DNA from: Saprospiraceae bacterium
GTDB taxonomy: Bacteria; Bacteroidota; Bacteroidia; Chitinophagales; Saprospiraceae
NCBI GenBank assembly: GCA_029263015.1
Contig: JAJCYI010000029.1
Span: 1-49,729 of the forward strand
Length of the DNA stretch: 49,729 bases
Direction of reading: 5' to 3'
Made by a program: the position numbers and the translations under genes. The first letter of the stretch is position 1. Each line of letters starts with the position of its first letter. Under the pieces are notes generated by a model. That model saw only the letters and a program-made list of their open reading frames with translations. It ran no database searches and was not told the DNA's origin. Below, in pieces: positions 25,226-34,059 of the stretch.

Positions 25226-26100
25226 TCCAGTTTTCATTTCATAAAAAACTAAAAGCTGTCGGTGGTGAGATGCGACTGCAACTTGACTGTGAAATCAAGA
25301 AGGGACAACTGCTGGCACTATATGGAGAATCGGGCGCTGGCAAGACTTCAGTGTTGAGAATGTTGGCCGGCTTGATGACGCCCGACAAAGGGCAAATAGA
25401 GGTCAATGGCAAAATTTGGCTGGACAGTCGTGAAAATATCAACCTGAAACCCCAGCTCCGTAAAACGGGCTTTGTTTTCCAGGATTACGCACTTTTTCCA
25501 AACATGACCGTGCGCGAAAATCTCGAATTCGGCCTGGACAAAAGTCAGGAAGCGAGCACCGTCAATGACCTGATCGAGATCATCGAATTAGGCGACCTTC
25601 AACACCGGAAACCAGCTACCCTTTCTGGCGGCCAGCAACAACGAACTGCCCTTGCGCGTGCACTGGTCCGACAGCCCGAGCTTCTCCTGCTGGACGAACC
25701 TCTCTCGGCGCTCGACCATGCAATGCGGGTGAAGCTGCAAGATTATATTTTGCAAGTCCACCGGCAATTTAATTTGACGACTATTTTAGTAAGCCACGAA
25801 ATCAGTGAAGTATTTAAAATGTCGGATTATATGATGGAGCTGGTGCATGGGAAAGTTATCCGACAGGGTACACCGCTTGAATTGTTTTCGGGAAATAATT
25901 TGCCGGAAGACCAATTCAAAATGGTTGGCGATGTGGTGAAAGTTGAACAAATAAATGGACAGTATTTTGTCCAGGTTTTAGTTGGCAATCAAATAGTGGA
26001 TGTCCCTGCAAATAACTTATCCGATACCGATATTAAAGTCGGCGATAGGGTAGTGGTGGGAACTGAGATTCTCAATGGCAGGGTGAGTAAGATTGACTGA
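25222..26100 (+). CDS. modC: molybdate ABC transporter ATP-binding protein ModC
   Basis: This 292-residue ATPase has Walker A GESGAGKTS (about residues 35-43), Q-loop FVFQDYALFPNMTV, signature LSGGQQQR, Walker B LLLLDEPLSALD and H-loop VSHE. A C-terminal TOBE/Mop-like oxyanion-sensing segment (about 230-290) contains GNQIVDVPANNLSD and KVGDRVVVGTE. ATG 25222 is chosen because it couples with modB; an in-frame TTG two codons upstream is less likely. Confidence 0.93.
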   Translation: MIQFSFHKKLKAVGGEMRLQLDCEIKKGQLLALYGESGAGKTSVLRMLAGLMTPDKGQIEVNGKIWLDSRENINLKPQLRKTGFVFQDYALFPNMTVRENLEFGLDKSQEASTVNDLIEIIELGDLQHRKPATLSGGQQQRTALARALVRQPELLLLDEPLSALDHAMRVKLQDYILQVHRQFNLTTILVSHEISEVFKMSDYMMELVHGKVIRQGTPLELFSGNNLPEDQFKMVGDVVKVEQINGQYFVQVLVGNQIVDVPANNLSDTDIKVGDRVVVGTEILNGRVSKID

Positions 26101-26231
26101 AGGTGGAAATGTTACAAAATTTCAATCAATGGAATTTGTCTCTACGTTCATCTATAATTTTTGATTTATTTGACTGAGTGGAATACCTTCGAGAAGTCAA
26201 TTTTTTCAAATCATAAACTAAAATTAAATTA

Positions 26232-26606
26232 ATGTCTGACCTATCATCACCACTCCTCGATTATGAAGGAGACGAAGAATACAATCCAACCCAAGATGAA
26301 AAAAACGTGGCTATGTTGAGTCATGTTCTGACCTTTTTTGCGGGCTTTATTGCGCCACTTGTTATTTACATTATCAAAAAAGAAGAATCGGACTATGTGC
26401 GTGACCACGCCATCGAATCGTTGAATTTCCATATTTCCATTTTCATTTATATACTAGCTTGCATCCCGTTGTTATTTATAATCGTGGGCATATTTTTCAT
26501 GATGGCCATCGGCATGATTTCTTTTATCCTGGTCATTGTGGCAACAGTGAAAGCGAGTGAAGGAAAAATGTACCGATATCCGATGACCATTAGGATCATA
26601 AAGTAA
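26232..26606 (+). CDS. DUF4870 family membrane protein
   Basis: The 124-residue protein has an acidic cytoplasmic N-terminus followed by three hydrophobic helices: SHVLTFFAGFIAPLVIYII, a second helix after DHAIESLNFHISI, and FMMAIGMISFILVIV. The linker KKEESDYVRDHAIESLNFH is characteristic of DUF4870/Tic20-like small membrane proteins. No function is established for the bacterial family. It stands alone between modC and the T9SS protein. Confidence 0.85.
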   Translation: MSDLSSPLLDYEGDEEYNPTQDEKNVAMLSHVLTFFAGFIAPLVIYIIKKEESDYVRDHAIESLNFHISIFIYILACIPLLFIIVGIFFMMAIGMISFILVIVATVKASEGKMYRYPMTIRIIK

Positions 26607-26613
26607 TTCAAGG

Positions 26614-26637
26614 TAGTGCGAATCTCCAGATTCGCAC
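26614..26637. repeat. short palindrome, repeat family B
   Basis: AGTGCGAATCT CC AGATTCGCACA: 10-base perfect arms GTGCGAATCT / AGATTCGCAC with a 2-base centre. A diverged copy is at 49611-49633 near the right end of the window. Confidence 0.6.
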
Positions 26638-26689
26638 ATGCTTACAAGCGAACTTGGGGTTTGTACTATTTGGTAAGTAAACCAATGCT

Positions 26690-26726
26690 AAAGGTGACAC
26701 CTTTCAAAAAGGTGTCACCTTTTTTC
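26690..26726 (+). terminator. palindrome of repeat family D / terminator
   Basis: AAAGGTGACACCTTT and AAAGGTGTCACCTTT are separated by three bases and followed by a T run, forming a 15-base stem. The right-arm sequence recurs alone at 37009-37025. It lies 84 bases after the DUF4870 gene. Confidence 0.75.
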
Positions 26727-26800
26727 TTTGAAATTGCGTTTTCTTTTGGAAACCAGCCAACCGAATTCCACCTTTTCTCAGGCCAATCAAAATGAATTGA

Positions 26801-26808
26801 TATTTTTG
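26801..26808 (+). promoter_or_regulatory. putative -7 box of the T9SS beta-propeller gene
   Basis: TATTTTTG is an exact TAnnTTTG match 20 bases before the ATG at 26829. No -33 TTG is seen at the expected distance. Its position excludes the in-frame GTG at 26808 as the true start. Confidence 0.45.
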
Positions 26809-26828
26809 TGGAAATAAAAACCACAACT

Positions 26829-29342
26829 ATGCTCCGCGTTATTTTACCCTTAGCCTTTATTTCCATATTGTTTTCCTGTCAAAACAATCCTTCCTCGCTC
26901 CCTGAGCAAGCCGAAGACGAAAAATTCCCTTCCGATTATATGTTCCAGCAACGTGCTTTTCCAGAAGGGAAAATCAATAGAGAAGCATACAAAGTAGCCT
27001 TGTTACAGGCTGCTGAAATGCGACGCACTTCCCAGATGTTCAGGAATGCAGAGACTTGGGAGAATGTTGGGCCAACCAATATCGGTGGACGAATAGCTGC
27101 CCTTGCTGCCGATCCGACAGGGCAAACTATTTATGCTGGGGTCGCTTCGGGCGGTGTTTGGAAAACCACAGATGATGGGGTGAATTGGACACCGATATTT
27201 GATGATGCACCGACGCTATCGATTGGAGATTTGGCAGTTGCATCTTCCCAATCTCAGACCATTTATGTGGGAACTGGCGAATCCAATGCAGGAGGAGGTT
27301 CTTTGGCTTACGATGGGCTTGGTGTTTTCAAAACATCCGATGCAGGGGATTCTTGGGCAGCGATTGGTCTGGAAGAAATGGGCAGCATCGGAAAGGTGGT
27401 GATCCACCCAACCGACCCAAATACTGTGTATGTTGCTGCTATGGGTTATTTGTTTGAAGACAATTCTGAACGGGGTGTTTACCGAACGCAAGATGGCGGG
27501 CTTTCCTGGGAAAAAGTTTTGTTTGTCAATGACTCTACTGGGGCAATCGACATGGCGATGCACCCAACCGATCCTAATATTGTGTATGCGGCAACTTGGG
27601 AACGTGTCCGCCGCCCCAACCGCCGCCATTATGGAGGCCCAGGCTGTGGCATTTGGCGGACAACCAATGGTGGGGATACGTGGACAGAACTCCAAGGTGG
27701 CTTGCCCCAGGCGAATAATGGACGGATCGGCTTGGCCGTAACGCCCGACGAACCAGATATGCTTTTGGCACTGTACGAGAGTGAGAGCGGCACTTCAAAA
27801 GGGGTTTACCGATCTTATAATAAAGGCGATGATTGGCAGGCGCCCTCGGGCGGACAGGGAATTACCTATCCAGGGTTCGGATGGTGGTTCGGTAAGATTT
27901 TTATTGATCCCTCCGATAAGGATAAAGTATTTGCGCTAGGCCTCGATGTGCATCGTTCGACGGATGGTGCCCTCAATTTTACCGACATTCAATCACAAGA
28001 TGTACACGTTGACCAACATGCGCTTTACATCGACCCAAACAACTCCAATAGGGTGATCCTTGGCAACGATGGTGGAATTTATGTTTCTTACGATGGCGGC
28101 GACAGTTGGGAATTCCGCAGCAATATCCCTATCACCCAATTTTATACCTGTGAAATAGATTATTCCAACCCAGAACGCTTGTATGGTGGGACACAGGACA
28201 ACGGCACCTGGCGCACCCTCTCTGGCGCAGCAGATGGATTTGAGCACATCATCGGAGGCGATGGGTTTTATGCTGTCGTCAATCCAGAAGATCCAAATTT
28301 TATCATGGGCGAATCGCAACATGGTGGCTTGGTCGTTTCCAGTAATGGTGGCGATAATTTTCAATTTGTGGGAGGGCAGATCAATGGGCGCAAAAATTGG
28401 AACATGCCTGTGGTACTGGACCCCAATGACCCAGATATTGCTTACTCGGGTTCCCACCAACTTTATAAATCCATCAATAATGGATTTGCCTGGGCGTCTA
28501 TCAGTGGCGATTTGACCACGGGGCCGCCCAGTGGCAATTTGGTTTATGCCTCCATCACGACTATCTCGGTATCCCCCCATGATGGCGACGTGATCTGGGT
28601 CGGAACCGATGATGGAAATGTGCAAGTGACGACCAATGGCGGCGGGAACTGGGTCAAAGTTTCTGATGATTTACCAGTGCGGTGGGTGACTCGTGTCGTG
28701 GCCGATCCGCATGAAGAAGGTACTGCATATGTTACTTTTTCTGGCTACCGTTACAACGACTATTTGCCCCATGTTTTTCGAACTGCTGATTTTGGAAATA
28801 GTTGGGAGGATATTTCTGGCAACCTGCCTGAAGCTCCCGTCAACGACCTGATAGTTGACCCGACGGATGCTGATCGTTTGTTTTTGGCTACTGATGTTGG
28901 CGTTTTTGAATCCATCAACGGTGGTGAATCATGGGAAGCCATGGGGGAGGGTATGCCAGCCGTTCCAGTGACCGACTTGCGGCACCACGACGAAGAATTG
29001 TTTATGATCGCAGCAACTTATGGCCGTTCATTCTATAAAATAAAAACGGGCGACCCAGTGTCAGTCAGTACTCCTGAAGAGCAAGCGACCTTGATGAGCG
29101 TCCAACCAAACCCGATTGTAAATACAAGCGAAGTATTCTTGAAATTATCAAAAAGACAGGTGGTTCAGCTGGGGATTTATGACCTGCAAGGAAGGAAAGT
29201 GGCAGTATTGTTTAATGGGACGCTCGATCAGGGCAAGCATGTTTTTAATTTCAATAAAACCCAAATTGAAGTTGCTGGCACATACTTTATCCGAGCCTAT
29301 GGGGAACATTTTCAGGAAGTAGAAAAGGTTTTTGTCAAATAA
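26829..29342 (+). CDS. VPS10/sortilin-like beta-propeller lipoprotein with T9SS type A sorting tail
   Basis: Encodes 837 residues. A lipoprotein-like signal ends at a cysteine near residue 17. A large propeller follows with many Asp-box/BNR units (S-x-D-x-G-x-x-W, for example TTDDGVNWTPIF, TSDAGDSWAAIG, TQDGGLSWEKVL, TTNGGDTWTEL), as in sortilin-type or exo-xyloglucanase-like propellers. The last 75 residues are a type A sorting domain (VQPNPIVNTSEVFLKL, GIYDLQGRKVA, AGTYFIRA, KVFVK). A lipoprotein signal together with a type IX tail is unusual; the cysteine may simply precede an ordinary signal-peptidase site. Substrate unknown. It starts at ATG 26829, behind the promoter box. Confidence 0.9.
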   Translation: MLRVILPLAFISILFSCQNNPSSLPEQAEDEKFPSDYMFQQRAFPEGKINREAYKVALLQAAEMRRTSQMFRNAETWENVGPTNIGGRIAALAADPTGQTIYAGVASGGVWKTTDDGVNWTPIFDDAPTLSIGDLAVASSQSQTIYVGTGESNAGGGSLAYDGLGVFKTSDAGDSWAAIGLEEMGSIGKVVIHPTDPNTVYVAAMGYLFEDNSERGVYRTQDGGLSWEKVLFVNDSTGAIDMAMHPTDPNIVYAATWERVRRPNRRHYGGPGCGIWRTTNGGDTWTELQGGLPQANNGRIGLAVTPDEPDMLLALYESESGTSKGVYRSYNKGDDWQAPSGGQGITYPGFGWWFGKIFIDPSDKDKVFALGLDVHRSTDGALNFTDIQSQDVHVDQHALYIDPNNSNRVILGNDGGIYVSYDGGDSWEFRSNIPITQFYTCEIDYSNPERLYGGTQDNGTWRTLSGAADGFEHIIGGDGFYAVVNPEDPNFIMGESQHGGLVVSSNGGDNFQFVGGQINGRKNWNMPVVLDPNDPDIAYSGSHQLYKSINNGFAWASISGDLTTGPPSGNLVYASITTISVSPHDGDVIWVGTDDGNVQVTTNGGGNWVKVSDDLPVRWVTRVVADPHEEGTAYVTFSGYRYNDYLPHVFRTADFGNSWEDISGNLPEAPVNDLIVDPTDADRLFLATDVGVFESINGGESWEAMGEGMPAVPVTDLRHHDEELFMIAATYGRSFYKIKTGDPVSVSTPEEQATLMSVQPNPIVNTSEVFLKLSKRQVVQLGIYDLQGRKVAVLFNGTLDQGKHVFNFNKTQIEVAGTYFIRAYGEHFQEVEKVFVK

Positions 29343-29428
29343 GTATTGAACGCGGAGACACAGAGTTTATTCCCCGCACCTTCGTGTCTTTGCGTTCAAT
29401 AACCCAACTTACCATCAAACAACCGAAA

Positions 29429-30292
29429 ATGACCGTAAACGATTTTTTTGAACTGTTTTTGGAGGAATTAAAGCAGCACGATAAATTAAACGAGTATTAT
29501 AAATACCACGATGATCCTGCAAAACTCCCATTCCGAAAAGCCTATTTCACACAGCGACTCCAATACGTTTTCGACCAAACTTCAACTGCAAAATTTCCCA
29601 GCCTCGTCGGTCGGCAGGCAATTTCCAATTTCCAATTTCCAAATATCTGGGATTGCGGCAGTGGCTATTCTACCACCCAGATTTTCCTCGCCTTGAATGG
29701 GATTTCCTCGCGTGGTTCAACGCTCGAATTTTATTATGAGCACATCCCAAAGCGGATGAAGTATTGGTCGAAATATGGTGACATGGATTTGGTGAAAGTT
29801 AGTTATGAAAATATTTTTGATGCCCCGTTAAAAGAAAACAGCGAAGATATTGTGATCCTGCAGGATACGCTCCACCATCTGGAGCCACTTAATCAAAGCC
29901 TTGATATTTTCCAGAAAACGCTTCGCCCCGGTGGCTTCCTCTTGGCCATTGAAGAAAACGGCAACAACTTGATGCAGCGCATTAAATTGTACCGTCAACG
30001 GGGGAGCAAACGCATCATCGAATATTACGACGAGGGCCTTGGTCGTAAGGTTTTGATGGGAAATGAAAACATCCGTCCGTTCAAGACCTGGAAAAAGGAA
30101 TTTGAAAAAGCGGGTTTCCAAATGGATGAAGACAGCGTGCAATATGTGCGCCTGTTCCCGCCTTCTTTTTTTGAAAAACAGCCACTTGATGAGGTGGTGG
30201 AAAGGGAGCAGCGAATTTGGAAAAACCACCCACTGCTGAAAGAGTATTTCTTCTTTGGGATGAATTTTTTGGCGCGGAAAGGCGAGGGATAG
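29429..30292 (+). CDS. class I SAM-dependent methyltransferase (substrate unknown)
   Basis: The 287-residue protein has motif I in NIWDCGSGYSTTQ (about residues 71-83), an acidic post-I region, EDIVILQDTLHHLEPL (motif II-like) and LRPGGFLLAIEE (motif III-like). A helical N-terminal domain (EELKQHDKLNEYYKYH) precedes it. Residues 64-70, just before motif I, are coded by three perfect AATTTCC heptamers (29620-29640), an apparent in-frame repeat insertion. ATG 29429 is chosen; an upstream GTG in frame lies in promoter-like sequence. The methyl acceptor cannot be predicted. Confidence 0.8.
   Translation: MTVNDFFELFLEELKQHDKLNEYYKYHDDPAKLPFRKAYFTQRLQYVFDQTSTAKFPSLVGRQAISNFQFPNIWDCGSGYSTTQIFLALNGISSRGSTLEFYYEHIPKRMKYWSKYGDMDLVKVSYENIFDAPLKENSEDIVILQDTLHHLEPLNQSLDIFQKTLRPGGFLLAIEENGNNLMQRIKLYRQRGSKRIIEYYDEGLGRKVLMGNENIRPFKTWKKEFEKAGFQMDEDSVQYVRLFPPSFFEKQPLDEVVEREQRIWKNHPLLKEYFFFGMNFLARKGEG
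29620..29640 (+). repeat. in-frame AATTTCC heptamer repeat inside the methyltransferase gene
   Basis: Three perfect copies of AATTTCC (21 bases, seven codons) coding Ile-Ser-Asn-Phe-Gln-Phe-Pro around residues 64-70. The unit is the same as in intergenic arrays at 40863-40906 and close to that at 21761-21788. Confidence 0.75.
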
Positions 30293-30376
30293 ACCTGTCA
30301 GGTTGTTTTTTTTCTATATGTAGGAAAGCAATTAATTGCCTTCCTACATATAGAAAAAAAACAACCTGACAGGTCT
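30291..30376. repeat. 86-bp near-perfect palindrome
   Basis: Two 43-base arms with one mismatch and no loop. The outer part is AGACCTGTCAGGTTG and the centre is GCAATTAATTGC-like. It starts 3 bases before the methyltransferase stop codon ends, so it covers that stop. It lies between the convergent methyltransferase and TonB-receptor genes and could stop transcription from both sides. Confidence 0.85.
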
Positions 30377-30378
30377 AA

Positions 30379-30416
30379 AAAAAAGATGGCCCCAATCACT
30401 GGAGCCATCTTTTTTC
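30379..30416. terminator. bidirectional terminator
   Basis: AAAAAAGATGGC and GCCATCTTTTTT flank a 13-base loop, with A and T runs on the two sides. It follows the 86-bp palindrome and lies 22 bases from the 3' end of the TonB-receptor gene. Confidence 0.75.
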
Positions 30417-30438
30417 TCATTTATTTTTCCGAAGAAAA

Positions 30439-33400
30439 TTATTGTAGCGTCATCATGATTCTTGCAAACAAGAAGCGGCCACCAAAACTGAACTGGGGCG
30501 ATCTCCTTGAATATACAAACCTGCCGTCTGACCGGAAAGCTTTGTCAGCTTCATCAGGGTAAATATCCAAAAGGTTGTTTGCACCGATGGTCAATGACAT
30601 GCTTGGTGTAAAGTTGTAAGCCACGCTCAAGTCAGTGATAAGCTTTCCTGAGTTGTAAGGATCGATAGATTTGTCGGTTTGGTTCAGGTCAGCATCAAAA
30701 ATACCTTCGTTAGTAGCTTCTGTTGTTTCACCAAAAAAGGTGTTGCGCAAATAGATAGTTGTCTTATCCAAGTTCAAGGTATTACTCAGAGTAAACTTGA
30801 TACGTGGTACAGCCTGCTCCAGGTAAATCCGGCTTTCCTGGTTGAAATAGGTGCCAACAAGCCCTTTATCAGCAAGTAGTTGGGAAGCTTTAATACCGTC
30901 AACAATGACTCGGTCGTCATCGCTATCAAGGCTACTTGGATTTTGGTCCCACTCGGTCTGTGAGAAGGTAGCTGCAAAATTGTTGGTCAAAGTATTCTTT
31001 TGTCCCAAAAGGATGCGGTGGGCGATGACCACGTCAAGTCCTTTTGATTCAGTATCGATGGCGTTAGCGAAGAAGGTGGCCTGTGTGGCACCAGCTTGCT
31101 GGAAAATAGCTTGTAGTTCCTCGTCGTCGCCAGCTGAAAATCCACCAGTAAGGACAACCCTGTCTTCAATGTTCACCTGATAAGCATCAACCGTTAAACG
31201 GAGGCCAGCTTCTGGAATTTTGGCCGTAAAACCAAGGCTGAAGTTGGTGGATGTTTCCTCTTTCAGTTCTGGAATGCCAAGCAGTTGGGCAGCACGGGAG
31301 GTATTTGCAAAAGTACCTCGTTCTTGTGCCACTGAAACGCCATTTACCAGTTCAAAAATGGTAGAAGTACGGCTGAAGTGAATCTGGTGCAGGGAAGGTG
31401 CACGGAATCCAGTACTGGCAGCTCCCCTCAAAGCGATGTTGTTGGTCACTTTATAACGGGAGGCGAGCTTGAAGTTGAAAGTAGAGCCAAAGTCTGGGTA
31501 GTTTTCGTACCTGACAGCTGCCGTGACCAAGAATGCATCGTTGATATCAAATTCAGTATCGAGGTAGCCAGCTACACTTGAACGGTTGGCATTCACAGCA
31601 TTGGTAGGTAGGAAACCAGCGAAACACTGGGCGCCAGAAGGACGGTTCCTTCCAAGAAAGTCGAGGCTAAATAGTTCGCTTGGAGTGGCAGGGTTTACAA
31701 GGTTGCCGTTGATGTCATGATTTCCCCAAGACTGCTCAGTGCCAGGTGTTTCCACAAAATTTTCAAAGCGGTACTCTGCTCCAAAAGCGACGTTGATGCC
31801 TTTGATGGACCCCACTTCGTCAAAATATTGGGAGAGGTCAAAATTGGTTGTGTTCTGTGTGAACGAATGCCCGCCTGAATCAAAAGTAGTAGGGGTAGAA
31901 GCACCCAAAGTGGCATTATGCGTATTGGTCATGAAAAAATTGAAGGAATTGGATCCCCAGGTATTACTGAAATCCACGTCCCAATCTCCAACCTTGCCAC
32001 GAATACCTGTTGCAATGGAACGGTCAACGATATTGGAATTGATCCTCGGCACCGTACCGTTTGCATAAACAGAAGTCGTCGTCCTGCTTTGGTTTGGTAG
32101 CCTGTAGAAACAGCCCGATTCGCCCCTTCTGTAACCAATGCCACCAAAGCTATATACTTCCATATTATCACCGACTGGAATGGCCATGTTCGCAAAGAAC
32201 TTGCCTCCCCTGAGAGCCGACTGTCCTACTCGCATGTTGAAGTCGCTCCGCACCATTCCTCTTGCAGATAGTTCTGCCTCGGTCACGTCACTGCCGAGCA
32301 GTCCCTGCAATGCCTCAAGGTCGGGAGCATCGGTAATTAGCTGTTTGAATTCTGAAGAAAAATGCGATACATTTTGTGCATGATTCTGAACGTCCTGCAT
32401 GTTCCACGTACTGATGTCGGTACCAGCTGCGCTTGCCACATTTTCCACGGCATTATATGCATTGAAAATGCTGCCTTCCCATTCCTGCATACGGCTGGTA
32501 GAACCGCGGTAATTGAATTCTCCTGTGAAATTGATGAAGCCGCCATTGTTGCCCATTGGCAGTCCGTAGTTGATGCCGAGGTTGACCACTTCACCATCCT
32601 GGTCTTTGGTTTCACCTCCAAAAGGGCCTATTTCACTGGTAAAGTTGGCACCTGTGGTCAGGTTGAATGTTAGTTTGTTGACATCTTCCCTGAGCCTAAT
32701 GTTGATGACGCCAGCAATGGCATCTGAGCCATATTGCGCAGCAGCACCATCCCGTAACACCTCGATCACATTAACGGCAGATGCTGGTATGGCATTCATG
32801 TCTGTTCCCACATTTCCCCGACCAAATGTTCCGTTGGTATTGACCAAAGAAGTAGTATGCCTCCTTTTTCCATTCAGCAAAACCAACACCTGGTCAGGAC
32901 CAAGGCCACGCAATGAAGCCGGGTCGATGTGGTCAGTACCATCTGAGATAGTTTGGGTATTGGAAGAAAAGGAAGGAGCAGTGTTGTGCAGCAACTGGTT
33001 GATGCTGGTCTGTGGCACAGTTGCCGCAAGTTTTGACACGTCGATCACATCTACAGGCACAGGTGCATCTATGTTGGTACGATTAGAGGCTCTTGTACCT
33101 GTCACCACGATGTCGTCGAGAAAAATCCCTACCGAAAGAAGGAAACTGGCAGTGGTCGTTTGACCTGCCTGTACGGTCACGGTCAAGCGCTGTGCAGTGT
33201 AGCCAGTATAACTTGCTTCAAGGGTATAGGTGCCAGGATCCAGTTGCATGGAATAACTTCCATCAATATCTGTAACGGTACCAGTCGAAGTACCGACTAC
33301 CAAAACAGAAGCACCGATCAATGATCCGCCATCATCTGTAAGTGTGCCCGAAACAGTTCCTTTTTGCGCGGACGCAAAGGAAACAAGCCCCAAGAACACC

Positions 33401-33444
33401 AGGGTCAGTAAACTTGAAAGTAAAGTGTTGATTTTCAGTTTCAT
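30439..33444 (-). CDS. TonB-dependent outer membrane receptor
   Basis: This 1001-residue protein has a signal peptide (1-26, ending FASAQ), a carboxypeptidase-regulatory-like beta-sandwich (about 27-110; GTVSGTLTDDGGSLIGASVLV, TVTDIDGSYSMQLDPG) and a plug domain (about 115-245; DIVVTGTRASN, LRGLGPDQVLVLLNGKRR, EVLRDGAAAQYGSDAIAGVINI). A 22-stranded barrel ends at GGRFLFARIMMTLQ. Such receptors import large or scarce nutrients with energy from TonB. There is no SusD partner next to it, so it is not a standard glycan SusCD pair. Start ATG 33444 is chosen for the signal peptide; the open frame extends 34 residues further without meaning. Substrate unknown. Confidence 0.95.
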   Translation of the reverse strand: MKLKINTLLSSLLTLVFLGLVSFASAQKGTVSGTLTDDGGSLIGASVLVVGTSTGTVTDIDGSYSMQLDPGTYTLEASYTGYTAQRLTVTVQAGQTTTASFLLSVGIFLDDIVVTGTRASNRTNIDAPVPVDVIDVSKLAATVPQTSINQLLHNTAPSFSSNTQTISDGTDHIDPASLRGLGPDQVLVLLNGKRRHTTSLVNTNGTFGRGNVGTDMNAIPASAVNVIEVLRDGAAAQYGSDAIAGVINIRLREDVNKLTFNLTTGANFTSEIGPFGGETKDQDGEVVNLGINYGLPMGNNGGFINFTGEFNYRGSTSRMQEWEGSIFNAYNAVENVASAAGTDISTWNMQDVQNHAQNVSHFSSEFKQLITDAPDLEALQGLLGSDVTEAELSARGMVRSDFNMRVGQSALRGGKFFANMAIPVGDNMEVYSFGGIGYRRGESGCFYRLPNQSRTTTSVYANGTVPRINSNIVDRSIATGIRGKVGDWDVDFSNTWGSNSFNFFMTNTHNATLGASTPTTFDSGGHSFTQNTTNFDLSQYFDEVGSIKGINVAFGAEYRFENFVETPGTEQSWGNHDINGNLVNPATPSELFSLDFLGRNRPSGAQCFAGFLPTNAVNANRSSVAGYLDTEFDINDAFLVTAAVRYENYPDFGSTFNFKLASRYKVTNNIALRGAASTGFRAPSLHQIHFSRTSTIFELVNGVSVAQERGTFANTSRAAQLLGIPELKEETSTNFSLGFTAKIPEAGLRLTVDAYQVNIEDRVVLTGGFSAGDDEELQAIFQQAGATQATFFANAIDTESKGLDVVIAHRILLGQKNTLTNNFAATFSQTEWDQNPSSLDSDDDRVIVDGIKASQLLADKGLVGTYFNQESRIYLEQAVPRIKFTLSNTLNLDKTTIYLRNTFFGETTEATNEGIFDADLNQTDKSIDPYNSGKLITDLSVAYNFTPSMSLTIGANNLLDIYPDEADKAFRSDGRFVYSRRSPQFSFGGRFLFARIMMTLQ

Positions 33445-33668
33445 AATCAATTTGTTTAGTGAGAAAATAAATAAAAGTTTGTGAATATATTTACAAAATG
33501 TAAATTTTATATTTGAATTAAGAACCGTGAAATTTAAATAAATCACAGGTTTTCAATAATTTACATATTATAATTTCAATGTTGAGTCTGCCAAGCGCAG
33601 TGGGACAATTGGTTATTGGCCTGATAGTTCAATAGGCGATTGAAAGTGGATATGCTGGGAATAAATTT

Positions 33669-33754
33669 GTTAAGAAATGAGATTTAAATAAAGTGTACAA
33701 GTAGGCAAAAAGATAAAGTATGGTTGTACACTTTATTTAGAATTCATTCCTAAC
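33669..33754. mobile_element. MITE-like element, short form (86 bp), internal deletion copy
   Basis: Inverted ends GTTAAGAAATGAG...AAATAAAGTGTACAA and TTGTACACTTTATTTAG...CATTCCTAAC match those of the 165-bp element at 11752-11916. The interior ACAAGTAGGCAAAAAGATAAAG joins the two subterminal regions of the long form (in opposite orientation) at a shared GCAAAA, and lacks the inner palindrome. The rest of the 615-base gap 33445-34059 holds a short heptamer stretch (33981-34001) and a weak -7-like box CATCTTTG at 33942. Confidence 0.75.
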
Positions 33755-34059
33755 CAGTACAATAGTTGGTCGGTAAGAAGGAATGTTTGTTTTTGTCCGT
33801 GGGCAAACATATATAATTCATTCCACCCCACAAAATTAATTTTCTGAGAGCGATCAAACCATGTCTATACAGCAATAGCAAGGCTTTTATGATTTTCTTG
33901 TCCGTTGCAGACAAAATGTTTAATCTTAGGTACTAACTTCGCATCTTTGCATAGCTCATTATCCAAACATACATACATCAAGTAAAAAGTAGGCAAGAAG
34001 GCAACTATTCAGCCGTTCCTGTTTCGTTTGCATGTCCGCCTCGGCAATCGTGATTTTCT

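Noticed and set aside
32570-33163. Open frame of 197 codons opposite the TonB receptor plug
   Set aside because: The minus-strand receptor is unambiguous; this is a shadow frame.
30439-33444. SusC/SusD glycan-uptake locus
   Set aside because: No SusD-like lipoprotein or glycoside hydrolase is adjacent; the receptor stands alone.
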